A stretch of DNA of 64,000 nt from Clostridium sp. AM22-11AC (lineage in GTDB: Bacteria; Bacillota; Clostridia; Lachnospirales; Lachnospiraceae): contig NZ_QUCM01000018.1 of the NCBI RefSeq assembly GCF_003473545.1, forward strand, positions 12,765 to 76,764, read 5' to 3'. Each line of letters begins with the position of its first letter. Positions within the stretch are counted from its first letter, which is position 1. The notes beneath the pieces were generated by a model. That model saw nothing but the letters and a program-made list of their open reading frames with translations. It was not told the origin of the DNA and did not search any database. Below, one piece after another: positions 27,664 to 35,453 of this stretch. The translations under genes were made by a program, and so were the position numbers.

Positions 27664-27720
27664 GGTATCCTTTTTTTTCACTATTCTGGGTATTACATTG
27701 GTATCAATTTCGATTATAAT
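27664..27720 (+). promoter_or_regulatory. Promoter of the SDR operon with GGTATY direct repeats
   Basis: TTACAT and TATAAT are 16 nt apart (27693-27720). GGTATC at 27664, GGTATT at 27689 and GGTATC at 27700 form same-direction repeats, the arrangement known for MocR regulators; the last two are 11 bp apart and overlap the -35 region. Confidence 0.5.
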
Positions 27721-27755
27721 AGAAAGAAAATTATTTGTAAACCGGAGGATCACTT

Positions 27756-28547
27756 ATGGGAGTCTATGCAATTACCGGCGGTTCCGGTGGGATCGGCCTG
27801 CGTGTGATCAGTCAATTAGAAAAACAGGGACATGAGACTATCAATATCGACTGGAAAACAGGAGATATCCAGGCCGACCTTTCTATTCCAGAAGGACGGC
27901 AGAAAGTAATTGATGAATTACACGAGCTGCATCCAGAAGGTTTAGACGGTCTGATCTTATGCGCCGGCGTTCCCGGTTCCTGTCACGATCTGCGCCTGAT
28001 CCTTTCTTTAAACTTTTTCGGAACGATTTCTATTATAAAAGGGGCCTACGATCTTTTAGAGAAAAAAGGCGGCAGCTGCGTAGCCACTGTTTCCAATGCT
28101 ATCTCCCAGGGAGACCTGCGCATGGACTTGGCAGATATTTTAAATAATAATAATGAAGATGAACTTCGCATCCTGGATCTGGTTTCCAATTTAGATGAAA
28201 ATGACCTTCTTACAGGTAACCGCCTGTACGTGGCTTCCAAGTATGCCTTAGCCAGATGGGTCCGCCGCCATTCTGCCTCTTATGCCGCAAATGGGGTTCG
28301 CATCAACGCAGTGGCACCTGGAAACGTAAACACATCCATGACTGCCACTATGTCTGTGGATGAAAAGACGGCATTAAATGCCCTTCCTATTCCTACCAAA
28401 TATGGCAAAGAGACTCTTATGGAACCGGATGAGATCGCCTCTGCCATTAATTTCCTTATTTCAAAAGAAGCAAGAGGCGTCAACGGCATTATCATGTTTG
28501 TGGACGGCGGCACAGACGCCCTTCTCAATTCAGAAAAAGTATATTAG
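27756..28547 (+). CDS. SDR-family oxidoreductase, similar to 3-alpha-hydroxysteroid dehydrogenase HsdA
   Basis: 263 aa. Cofactor motif TGGSGGIG (residues 7-14), Asp in NIDW suggesting NAD(H), LCAG motif and catalytic YVASK (about 150), with the catalytic Ser in ATVSNA. The layout (GHETINIDW, DIQADLSIPEGR, GLDGLILCAG, NFFG, a ~30-residue insertion before YxxxK, and C-terminal FVDGGTDAL) closely parallels Comamonas 3-alpha-hydroxysteroid dehydrogenase from memory. A steroid or bile-acid substrate would fit a gut bacterium but is inference; other cyclic alcohols are possible. An NTF2-like gene starts 13 nt after its stop. Confidence 0.85.
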   Translation: MGVYAITGGSGGIGLRVISQLEKQGHETINIDWKTGDIQADLSIPEGRQKVIDELHELHPEGLDGLILCAGVPGSCHDLRLILSLNFFGTISIIKGAYDLLEKKGGSCVATVSNAISQGDLRMDLADILNNNNEDELRILDLVSNLDENDLLTGNRLYVASKYALARWVRRHSASYAANGVRINAVAPGNVNTSMTATMSVDEKTALNALPIPTKYGKETLMEPDEIASAINFLISKEARGVNGIIMFVDGGTDALLNSEKVY

Positions 28548-28560
28548 AAAGGAAACTTTC

Positions 28561-28896
28561 ATGGAACCTGTTATCCAGAAATATCTCACAGCTCTTGAAA
28601 CAAAAGATTTTGAAGCCCTGGCAGAATTATTTACCAAAAACGGCCACTACTGTGATTACTGCGCCAACGGCACATCCCAGCACGAATTTCATTTATATGG
28701 AAAAGAAGCCATTTCCATGTTTTTCCGGAATAAGTTTCTCTTCTGTCAGTATTCCATATTATCGCCCACGATCCTGAACGGCTCACAGGCAGAATTTATC
28801 GCCTCCTACGGCGGTTACCAGGTCATGGCTATTGCCAGCTTACAGCAGCTGACCGCAGACGGACATATCCGCCGACTGACCGTGCGACCGAAATAA
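28561..28896 (+). CDS. NTF2-like (SnoaL-type) small protein
   Basis: 111 aa from the ATG at 28561, which follows AGAAAGGAA; a longer in-frame reading overlaps the SDR gene and is not credible. Pattern MEPVIQKYLTALETKDFEALAELFTKNGHYCDY is the first helices of an NTF2-like cone; YGKEAISMFF fits the next segment. Family members are small isomerases, cyclases or dehydratases, including ketosteroid isomerase-like proteins, but others are non-enzymatic. Its place between an HsdA-like SDR and a nitroreductase suggests the same pathway. Confidence 0.7.
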   Translation: MEPVIQKYLTALETKDFEALAELFTKNGHYCDYCANGTSQHEFHLYGKEAISMFFRNKFLFCQYSILSPTILNGSQAEFIASYGGYQVMAIASLQQLTADGHIRRLTVRPK

Positions 28897-28938
28897 TACA
28901 ATCTCACAACATCCTATACAATGAAAGGATCTGTACTC

Positions 28939-29529
28939 ATGATAAAAGAAATAGAAAGCAGACGGAGCATCCGCCGCTATAAAGACATTCCTGTAAAAAA
29001 AGAATTAATAGAAGAAATATTAAAAGCCGGCATGCTGGCTCCTTCCTCTAAAAACCGGCAGCCATGGCATTTTATCGTAACAACAGGCTCTGCAAAGGAA
29101 CAGGTCCTTAAAGCCATGGAAGCAGGACTGAAACGGGAAGAAAAACAGCCTTTTCTCCCAGAAAGTGCCCCTTATTTAGATGGTGCCAGGGCAACCCTTA
29201 AGATCATGAAAGAAGCACCTGTTATTATTTTTATCACAGACCCTCTGGCCTCTCCTATGGATCAGCCGCTGGCCATTGATGAACGTGTGTCAGAAATATG
29301 CAATGCCCAGTCCATGGGAGCTGCCATTGAAAACATGACACTGGCTGCCACAGAACTGGGCCTTGGAAGTCTTTGGATCTGTAATACGTTTTTTGCTCAG
29401 GAAGAATTAAATCACTGGTTAAATGCTGACGGCCAGCTCTATGCTGCCTTGGCTGTAGGCTACGCAGATGAAGCACCTGCTCCAAGACCAAGACGAAAAG
29501 CAGAACTGACTGTGGAGTGGCGAAAGTAA
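28939..29529 (+). CDS. Nitroreductase-family flavoprotein
   Basis: 196 aa from the ATG at 28939; the alternative at 28921 overlaps the ribosome site AAAGGA. N-terminal ESRRSIRRYKDIPV and APSSKNRQPWHFIV bind FMN phosphate; GAAIENMTLAATELGLGSLWI (about 130) completes the FMN site. Family members reduce nitro groups, quinones or enones with NAD(P)H. Third gene of a probable operon with the SDR and NTF2-like genes; convergent with the ZIP transporter gene 11 nt away. Confidence 0.9.
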   Translation: MIKEIESRRSIRRYKDIPVKKELIEEILKAGMLAPSSKNRQPWHFIVTTGSAKEQVLKAMEAGLKREEKQPFLPESAPYLDGARATLKIMKEAPVIIFITDPLASPMDQPLAIDERVSEICNAQSMGAAIENMTLAATELGLGSLWICNTFFAQEELNHWLNADGQLYAALAVGYADEAPAPRPRRKAELTVEWRK

Positions 29530-29540
29530 CACAACCTGCA

Positions 29541-30314
29541 TTATCCCAATGCCACATCAAGGACCATCATCAATGCAAACCCAATGGCAAATCCGATGGT
29601 ACCAATATTGGAATGTTCCCCTTCTGATGCTTCCGGCACCAGTTCTTCCACTACTACGTAAAGCATGGCACCTGCTGCAAAGGAAAGGAAATATGGCATA
29701 AAGGGCTCCAGTTTTTCTGCCAATAACAGCATAAGACCGGCGCCGATGGGCTCTACAATACCGGAAAGCATACCGTAGACAAAGGCTTTTTTCTGCCCTG
29801 CCGCTTCTTTTAAAGGAAGGGAGATAACCGCTCCTTCCGGGAAATTCTGGATCGCAATTCCCAGTGACAATGCCATGGCGCCTGCCAGTGTAATGGACTC
29901 ACTTTTTGCCAGCATACCTGCAAAAGCCACACCAACTGCCATTCCTTCCGGTATGTTATGTAAGGTCACTGCAAGAACCAGCATAGTGCTCTTTTTCCAA
30001 TTGCTTTTTGCGCCTTCCGGCTGATCCGTATCCATATGAAGATGAGGAACTACCATATCCAGAAACAGCAAAAACGCCATTCCTAAAAGGAAGCCAGTTA
30101 CTGCCGGAAGAAAAGCCAGTCTTCCAAGTCCATCACTCATTTCCATAGCCGGGATCAGAAGGGACCACACAGAAGCAGCCACCATCACTCCCGAAGCAAA
30201 GCCCAGAAATGCTTTCTGCACTCCGGGCTTTAATTCTCCCCGCAGGAAGAACACGCAGGCGCTGCCTGCTGTGGTTCCTATAAAAGGGATCAGTATTCCT
30301 GTTAAAATATCCAT
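29541..30314 (-). CDS. ZIP-family metal transporter
   Basis: 257 aa, eight hydrophobic segments. Metal-site motifs TLHNIPEGMAVGVAFAG (TM4) and GIAIQNFPEGAVISLPL (TM5) are characteristic of ZupT/GufA-type ZIP proteins importing zinc, iron or manganese; a short His/Asp loop (PHLHMDTDQ) lies between TM3 and TM4. Metal specificity cannot be told from sequence. Confidence 0.93.
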   Translation of the reverse strand: MDILTGILIPFIGTTAGSACVFFLRGELKPGVQKAFLGFASGVMVAASVWSLLIPAMEMSDGLGRLAFLPAVTGFLLGMAFLLFLDMVVPHLHMDTDQPEGAKSNWKKSTMLVLAVTLHNIPEGMAVGVAFAGMLAKSESITLAGAMALSLGIAIQNFPEGAVISLPLKEAAGQKKAFVYGMLSGIVEPIGAGLMLLLAEKLEPFMPYFLSFAAGAMLYVVVEELVPEASEGEHSNIGTIGFAIGFALMMVLDVALG

Positions 30315-30390
30315 CTGCTACCTCATGTTGCTACATTGCTGCCCCATCCATAGGCGGATCTACCATCTCTAAAGAGCATCGTCATAACGA

Positions 30391-31029
30391 TCAGTCGATC
30401 ATTCCCCGAAGTTTCAGATAATCTTTGATCAGTTTGATCATCTGATCATAATCAATACGGCTGGCATTAATAGGAAGGTCATAATTTTCCATATCCATCC
30501 AGTTTCTGCCAGTGAAATATTTATGATACTCTGTGCGCTCCTTATCGATCTTCTTCATGCGGCGCAGTGCTTCTTCTTCGTCTACCTTGTCTACGTCCAT
30601 AACTCTGCGGACTCTGGTAACCGTATCTGCATAGACGAAAATGCGGACTACATCATCTAACTGATCCTGAAGAACATAATTGCCACAGCGTCCAATGATA
30701 ATGCAGTTTTCAGACTCTGCCAGCTTGCGGATGACCTCGGACTGGAAGCGGAACAGATTTTCCGGTGATGTAAGCCTATGTCCATCCTTTACAGGTGCGG
30801 AAAGCTCCGGCTTCATATTGGTAACTGTACGATATAATAAGTTATTCCCTGCTTTTTCATCTGCAAGACGGAAGTACTGTTCTCCAATAGCACTGGTCTC
30901 TGATGTCATTTTCAGGATCTCTTCATCATAATAATGAATACCCAGCTCTTCTGCAAGGCGCATACCTGTAATACGTCCGCCGCTTCCGTACTGACGCTCG
31001 ATTGTGATCACATAATGTTTATCGCTCAT
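30391..31029 (-). CDS. Cytidylate-kinase-like family protein
   Basis: 212 aa. N-terminal ITIERQYGSGGRITGMRLAEELG is a P-loop of the cytidylate-kinase-like type (GSGGR replacing the standard GxxGxGK), followed by YYDEEIL and, near residue 120, IIGRCGNYVL. The lid region KIDKERTEYHKYFTGRNW is typical. The family is widespread in Clostridia; the substrate is not known and it is distinct from Cmk. Single gene, divergent from the trpXYP leader. Confidence 0.8.
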   Translation of the reverse strand: MSDKHYVITIERQYGSGGRITGMRLAEELGIHYYDEEILKMTSETSAIGEQYFRLADEKAGNNLLYRTVTNMKPELSAPVKDGHRLTSPENLFRFQSEVIRKLAESENCIIIGRCGNYVLQDQLDDVVRIFVYADTVTRVRRVMDVDKVDEEEALRRMKKIDKERTEYHKYFTGRNWMDMENYDLPINASRIDYDQMIKLIKDYLKLRGMID

Positions 31030-31171
31030 ATGACCGACCTCCCTTGTTTTGCTATCTTAAGTATAGCACATTTTTACCTAACCGAACACTATATTATCTG
31101 AAATTTACTGAAATTTTTCTTCAAATTTCTCATAACAACAGGTGCAACGGATACAGCTTTGCAAAAAACAG

Positions 31172-31200
31172 TTGACAAAACCCGCCCTATGTATTAAGAT
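31172..31200 (+). promoter_or_regulatory. Predicted promoter of trpXYP
   Basis: TTGACA and TAAGAT with exactly 17 nt between them, directly upstream of the T-box leader. Confidence 0.75.
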
Positions 31201-31209
31201 ACGGATTAA

Positions 31210-31474
31210 CAGCTAAACCGTTGAGAAAGAGGAGTAAGCTTCCAATGCATTAGCACAGAGAGCCGCAGGTGGTGGGATTGCGGTATAAGGCAGGCAGCTG
31301 AATGGACTTTTGAGGGCAGTCTTGAAATATTTCAGTAGGGACTGACGGACTCTGCACCCGTTACATTTGCAGCACATATGTTAGTATGTGAAAAGTGGAC
31401 TTTCAGTCAATTTGAGTGGCACCGCGGATCATATTCGTCTCAATCACAATCGTATTGTGTTTGGGACTTTTTTT
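31210..31474 (+). ncRNA. T-box riboswitch, tryptophan specifier
   Basis: The conserved T-box GAGTGGCACCGCGG is at 31414-31427. The stem I region contains AGTA (31233-31236) on the 5' side, a distal hairpin CCGCA...TGCGG around 31263-31283, and on the 3' side GAATGGAC, in which TGG (31303-31305) followed by A is the likely specifier codon, so the leader senses uncharged tRNA-Trp. A terminator follows at 31437-31474. The downstream genes match the Trp ABC transporter, agreeing with the specifier. It fills the 490-nt gene-free stretch 31030-31519. Confidence 0.9.
31437..31474 (+). terminator. T-box-controlled terminator
   Basis: GTCTCAATCACAAT pairs with ATTGTGTTTGGGAC (with G-T pairs) and is followed by seven T; it competes with the antiterminator built on the T-box sequence. 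Confidence 0.88.
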
Positions 31475-31519
31475 ATTCCAAAATATTATTTCAAATTTTA
31501 TTTTCAGGAGGTAAGTATT

Positions 31520-32611
31520 ATGAAAAAATCTATGGCATTCCTTTTAACCGCAGCAATGGGCGCAGCTTTATTAACAGGCTGCGGAAGCTCCTCTTCTACT
31601 GCTACTACAGCAGCAGATACCACAGCAGCCCCTTCTTCTGAGGCAGCATCCTCCGAGGAAGCTTCCAGCGAAGCAGAAAACACCGCTGATGCAGACGGCT
31701 CCTACACCATCGGTATCGGCCAGTTTGCAGAGCACGGCTCTCTTGACAACTGCCGTGAAGGTTTCTTAGAAGGCCTTGCAGCAGAAGGCATTGAAGAAGG
31801 AAAGAACTTAACCGTTCTTTATCAGAATGCACAGGCTGACGGCGGTACTTCCGCACAGATCGCCAATACATTTGCAGGAAAGAACGTAGATTTAATGTGT
31901 GGTATCGCAACTCCTATGGCTCAGGCTGAATATAGCGTGGCTATGAAATCTGATATTCCTGTTATCTTCACCGCAGTTACTGACCCAGTTGCAGCCGAAC
32001 TGGCAAATGCAGACGGAATCCCAATCGGCGAGATCACAGGTACCAGCGATAAGCTTCCTGTAGAGCAGCAGTTAAAGATGATCCGCGAGATCTTACCTGA
32101 TGCAAAGACCATCGGTATCATGTACACCACCAGCGAAGTAAACTCTGAGTCTGCGATTGCAGAATACAAGGAACTGGCTCCAAATTATGACTTTGAGATC
32201 GTAGACTCCGGTATCTCCTCTTCTGCAGATATTCCTCTGGCAGCAGATACTTTAATTGGAAAGGTTGACTGTATCACAAATCTGACCGATAATACAGTAG
32301 TAGCATCTCTTCCTGTTATCTTAAGCAAGGCTTCCGCAAAGAACATTCCTGTATTCGGAAGTGAGATCGAGCAGGTAAAGATCGGCTGCCTGGCTGCTAT
32401 GGGTCTTGATTATGTAGAACTTGGCAAGCAGACCGGTGAAATGGCTGCAAAGGTATTAAAAGGCGAAGCAAAAGCAAGTGAATTAAACTTTGAGACCATT
32501 AAGGATGCTGCATTCTACGGCAACACCAAAGTAGCTGAAAATCTTGGCATCACTCTTCCTGAGTCTTTAACAGGAAATGCTGCTGAACTCTTTGACAGCA
32601 TTACAGAGTAA
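31520..32611 (+). CDS. trpX: ABC transporter substrate-binding lipoprotein, predicted tryptophan
   Basis: 363 aa from the ATG at 31520, which follows CAGGAGG; the open frame further upstream lies in the T-box terminator. A lipoprotein signal (MKKSMAFLLTAAMGAALLTGCG, lipidated Cys near residue 22) is followed by a Ser/Ala/Glu/Thr-rich linker to about residue 60. The rest is a two-lobe binding protein (YTIGIGQFAEHGSLDNCREGF, VDLMCGIATPMAQA, PVIFTAVTDPVAAEL). The family is predicted to bind tryptophan, and the Trp T-box supports this. Confidence 0.9.
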   Translation: MKKSMAFLLTAAMGAALLTGCGSSSSTATTAADTTAAPSSEAASSEEASSEAENTADADGSYTIGIGQFAEHGSLDNCREGFLEGLAAEGIEEGKNLTVLYQNAQADGGTSAQIANTFAGKNVDLMCGIATPMAQAEYSVAMKSDIPVIFTAVTDPVAAELANADGIPIGEITGTSDKLPVEQQLKMIREILPDAKTIGIMYTTSEVNSESAIAEYKELAPNYDFEIVDSGISSSADIPLAADTLIGKVDCITNLTDNTVVASLPVILSKASAKNIPVFGSEIEQVKIGCLAAMGLDYVELGKQTGEMAAKVLKGEAKASELNFETIKDAAFYGNTKVAENLGITLPESLTGNAAELFDSITE

Positions 32612-32644
32612 TTTTAGTAGGAACACAAGTATTGGAGGAACATC

Positions 32645-33586
32645 ATGACAACGATCATTTTCGGTATTCTGGAAGAAGGCCTTGTATATGCCATCATGGC
32701 TCTGGGCGTTTACATCACTTATAAGATCCTGGACTTCCCGGATCTGTCTGTAGACGGCACCTTCCCACTTGGCGCTGCAGTGACTGCAGCAGGCATTGCA
32801 AACGGGCTTCCTTTCATTGGTACCATTTCACCTGTAGCAGCATTATTCATTTCCTTTACAGTGGGTGCTTTAGCCGGCTGTATCACCGGTCTCATCCACG
32901 TAAAGTTGAAAGTACGTGACCTGCTCTCCGGTATCATTGTCATGACGGCCCTCTATTCCATTAATTTAAGGATCGCAGGAAAAGCAAACCTTCCTATTTT
33001 TAGTAAGGAAACCATCTTTTCCAATTCCTTCCTTTCCGCTCATGTGCCGGAAGCTGCATCCCCATTTATCGTGACCATTATCCTGTTTGTGATCGTTATG
33101 ATCTGCAAGGTGTTATTAGACGCTTACTTACAGACACGTTCCGGATACCTGCTTCGTGCAGTTGGTGACAATGACGTACTGGTCACTTCTCTTGCAAAAG
33201 ACAAAGGCCTTGTAAAGATCGTAGGTCTTGCTATTGCAAACGGTTTTGCAGCTCTTGCAGGAAGCGTTTACTGCCAGCAGAAAGGCTTCTTTGAGATCTC
33301 CATCGGTACTGGTACCATGGTCATCGGCCTTGCAAATGTGATCATCGGAACCCAGCTGTTAAAAAGAGTTGGATTTATCCGCTCTACTACTGCTGTTATC
33401 ATCGGTTCCATTGTATACAAAGCCTGCGTATCCATTGCGCTGCTGTTAAATGACCTGCACATTGCAGGACTGGACCTTTCCATTCCTGTCACTGCATCCG
33501 ACTTGAAGCTGATCACTTCTGTATTATTCCTGATCATCCTTGTAGTAAGCCCTTCCGGCGGAAAGAAGGTAAAGAGCCATGCTTGA
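32645..33586 (+). CDS. trpY: ABC transporter permease, predicted tryptophan
   Basis: 313 aa integral membrane protein with about eight to nine hydrophobic segments, of the branched-chain-amino-acid-like permease type (LDFPDLSVDGTFPLGAAVTAA near the N-terminus, LRAVGDNDVLVTSLAKD in a cytoplasmic loop, GLANVIIGTQLL). It follows trpX by 33 nt and overlaps the ATPase gene by 8 nt. Confidence 0.92.
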   Translation: MTTIIFGILEEGLVYAIMALGVYITYKILDFPDLSVDGTFPLGAAVTAAGIANGLPFIGTISPVAALFISFTVGALAGCITGLIHVKLKVRDLLSGIIVMTALYSINLRIAGKANLPIFSKETIFSNSFLSAHVPEAASPFIVTIILFVIVMICKVLLDAYLQTRSGYLLRAVGDNDVLVTSLAKDKGLVKIVGLAIANGFAALAGSVYCQQKGFFEISIGTGTMVIGLANVIIGTQLLKRVGFIRSTTAVIIGSIVYKACVSIALLLNDLHIAGLDLSIPVTASDLKLITSVLFLIILVVSPSGGKKVKSHA

Positions 33587-34352
33587 ATTAAAACACATCC
33601 ATAAATATTACAACGCAGGTACAGTAAATGAAATGTGCCTGTTTAATGATTTTAACTTAACCATTGAAGACCACCAGTTTGTATCCGTAGTAGGAAGCAA
33701 TGGTTCCGGTAAAACTTCTCTTTTAAATATCATCTGCGGAAGTATCCCGTTAGATGACGGCCGTATTATCATCGGTGGCGAAGACATTACCAAAATGCCG
33801 GAATACAAGCGTCAGCGCCGCATTGGACGCGTTTACCAGAACCCGTCTATGGGAACCTGCCCTTCTATGACCATTGCAGAGAACATGGCTTTAGCAGATA
33901 ATAAGGGCAAAGCCTTCAATCTCCGTCCTGGAACCAACAAACAGCGCCTGGAATTCTACCGCGAATCTCTCCGCTCCCTTGGCCTTGGACTGGAAGATAA
34001 AATGGACGTAAAAGTAGGCGTTCTCTCCGGCGGACAGCGCCAGGCAATGGCACTTTTAATGTCCACTATGACTCCTATTGAATTCCTGATCCTGGATGAA
34101 CACACTGCTGCTCTGGATCCAAAAACTGCGGAAACGATCATGGAACTGACCAACAAAGTAGTCCGTGAAAAGAACCTGACTACCATTATGGTCACCCACA
34201 ATCTCCGCTTTGCTGTGGAATATGGTGACAGACTGTTAATGATGCACCAGGGACATGCAGTGATCGATAAAGCAGGCGCAGAAAAAGACGCTACTACCAT
34301 TGATCATATCCTTAAGAAATTTAATGAGATCAGTATTGAGTGTGGAAACTAG
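33579..34352 (+). CDS. trpP: ABC transporter ATP-binding protein, predicted tryptophan
   Basis: 257 aa single ABC domain: Walker A GSNGSGKTSL (about residue 39), Q-loop RVYQNPSMG, signature VLSGGQRQAMALL (about 145), Walker B FLILDEHTAALD (about 165) and switch His in MVTHNLRFA. The Walker B Glu is present, but DEH replaces the common DEP. Last gene of the Trp T-box operon. Confidence 0.93.
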   Translation: MLELKHIHKYYNAGTVNEMCLFNDFNLTIEDHQFVSVVGSNGSGKTSLLNIICGSIPLDDGRIIIGGEDITKMPEYKRQRRIGRVYQNPSMGTCPSMTIAENMALADNKGKAFNLRPGTNKQRLEFYRESLRSLGLGLEDKMDVKVGVLSGGQRQAMALLMSTMTPIEFLILDEHTAALDPKTAETIMELTNKVVREKNLTTIMVTHNLRFAVEYGDRLLMMHQGHAVIDKAGAEKDATTIDHILKKFNEISIECGN

Positions 34353-34360
34353 ATAGCAAA

Positions 34361-34394
34361 GGGACGCGCCAACCGGTGCGTCCCTTAATTCTTT
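34361..34394 (+). terminator. Terminator of trpXYP
   Basis: GGGACGCGCC-AACC-GGTGCGTCCC (10-bp stem with one G-T pair) followed by TTAATTCTTT, 9 nt after the stop. Confidence 0.8.
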
Positions 34395-34404
34395 CATTCA
34401 ATTT

Positions 34405-35136
34405 TTATTCTGCAAATACCATGATCCGTGTTGCTGTATTCTCTCCATCAGACCATACCACTGCTTTTCTGCCCTGAGTCAGGTCATCTAACGTAACAAT
34501 ATTTCTGGTAAGATACGGTACGATCCCACAGTCATCTGCCAGTGTATATTCTGTGCCGTCCATAGCAGTCAGTACAGACTGGGAAGAAGCTGCATCTGTC
34601 ACTACTGATTTAACTGTTACATAGTCCGGAACCTTAAAATCTGCCGGAACATTGGCAAAGATCATCGTCGCATTGGTCATTGGCGGAAGGCTCATGGTCA
34701 TTGCCGGTCCGATGTAAGCGTAGATGGTGTCTCCGTCTTTAATATCAGAAAGTTCTATTGGAAGACCGGAAACTGCGTCTAATACATAAGTAGACTCCTG
34801 GGAAACGTTTAAGATCACTTCTCCCTGATATCCCTGATCTGCCTGACTGTCAATGGATAATCTGCCATCTTCCATCTGGGTAGCCGGTCCAAACAGGCAT
34901 ACAGAGTCTTCTGCCTGCTCTGGCTGCTCTTCTGCACTTTCGATCGTGCCGCTTACAGTTTCTACAACGGTAGTCTCTTCTGCAGAAGAAGTAGGTTCTT
35001 CAGACTCTACCACCACTGGTCTTGACTCATTTACAAGAGGCAATGTGGTTGCCGCATCCACTTTATTGGAGCATCCGCCAAGGCCTAAAACTGCTGCGCT
35101 GCATAATACTGCTGCGTATAAATGATATTTTCTCAA
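34405..35136 (-). CDS. Uncharacterised lipoprotein
   Basis: 243 aa. Lipoprotein signal ending LGLGGCSNK (Cys near residue 22), then a Glu/Ser/Thr-rich linker to about residue 77, then a ~165-residue folded part with repeated beta-rich phrases (YVLDAVSGLPIELSDIKDGDTIYAYIGPAMTMSLPPM, YTLADDCGIVPYLTRNIVTLDDLTQGRKAVVW). The pattern of short motifs around LSDIKDGD and LDDLTQGRK suggests two related beta units. I do not recognise a catalytic motif. Single gene, exported and membrane anchored. Confidence 0.75.
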   Translation of the reverse strand: MRKYHLYAAVLCSAAVLGLGGCSNKVDAATTLPLVNESRPVVVESEEPTSSAEETTVVETVSGTIESAEEQPEQAEDSVCLFGPATQMEDGRLSIDSQADQGYQGEVILNVSQESTYVLDAVSGLPIELSDIKDGDTIYAYIGPAMTMSLPPMTNATMIFANVPADFKVPDYVTVKSVVTDAASSQSVLTAMDGTEYTLADDCGIVPYLTRNIVTLDDLTQGRKAVVWSDGENTATRIMVFAE

Positions 35137-35193
35137 TATGATTTCTCCTTTTCTATAACAAAGATCATTTCTTTAACTGTGCTCTAATACTCA

Positions 35194-35240
35194 GGTTCCC
35201 GTGCTGACGCGCTCCACTGCCTGCTGACGCAGGCGGAACC
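35194..35240 (+). repeat. Two-hairpin element with outer stem, copy 1
   Basis: An outer stem GGTTCC/GGAACC (35194-35199, 35235-35240) encloses hairpin 1 GTGC-TGAC-GCGC (35201-35212), linker TCCACT, and hairpin 2 GCCTGC-TGAC-GCAGGC (35219-35234). A second copy at 43692-43741 on the minus strand keeps both hairpins and the linker but has a different, still complementary, outer stem. It lies upstream of the lipoprotein gene. Confidence 0.75.
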
Positions 35241-35254
35241 TTCGTTAATGACTT

Positions 35255-35296
35255 GAGAAAAACAAATGTCTGCTGACGCAGCCGCTTGTTTTTCTC
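35255..35296 (+). repeat. Related single-hairpin element
   Basis: An 11-bp perfect stem GAGAAAAACAA/TTGTTTTTCTC encloses GTCTGC-TGAC-GCAGCC, which matches hairpin 2 of the two-hairpin element 15 nt upstream. It looks like a reduced form of the same element. Confidence 0.6.
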
Positions 35297-35374
35297 TGCG
35301 TTCATTATATACTATATTCCCCTTACATCCAATAAAGCTTTTCTTAAGTCTTTTTTAAATCTCTACAACAAAAC

Positions 35375-35408
35375 AGGAGCCTTCCCATATAATTACAGGA
35401 AAGCTCCT
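35375..35408 (-). terminator. Terminator of the KDG kinase/aldolase operon
   Basis: AGGAGC-TTTCC and GGAAG-GCTCCT pair, followed on the minus strand by TGTTTTGTTG, about 45 nt after the kinase stop. The plus-strand side has a longer T run (TTTTTTT) but no gene reads into it. With the two repeat elements this accounts for the gene-free stretch 35137-35453. Confidence 0.65.
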
Positions 35409-35453
35409 TTTTTTATATACAATATAGTTTTGAAACCTTTTAACAGGCTTTTA

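Noticed and set aside
28378..28560. N-terminal extension of the NTF2-like protein
   Set aside because: It overlaps the SDR gene in another frame; the ATG at 28561 has a ribosome site and starts the domain.
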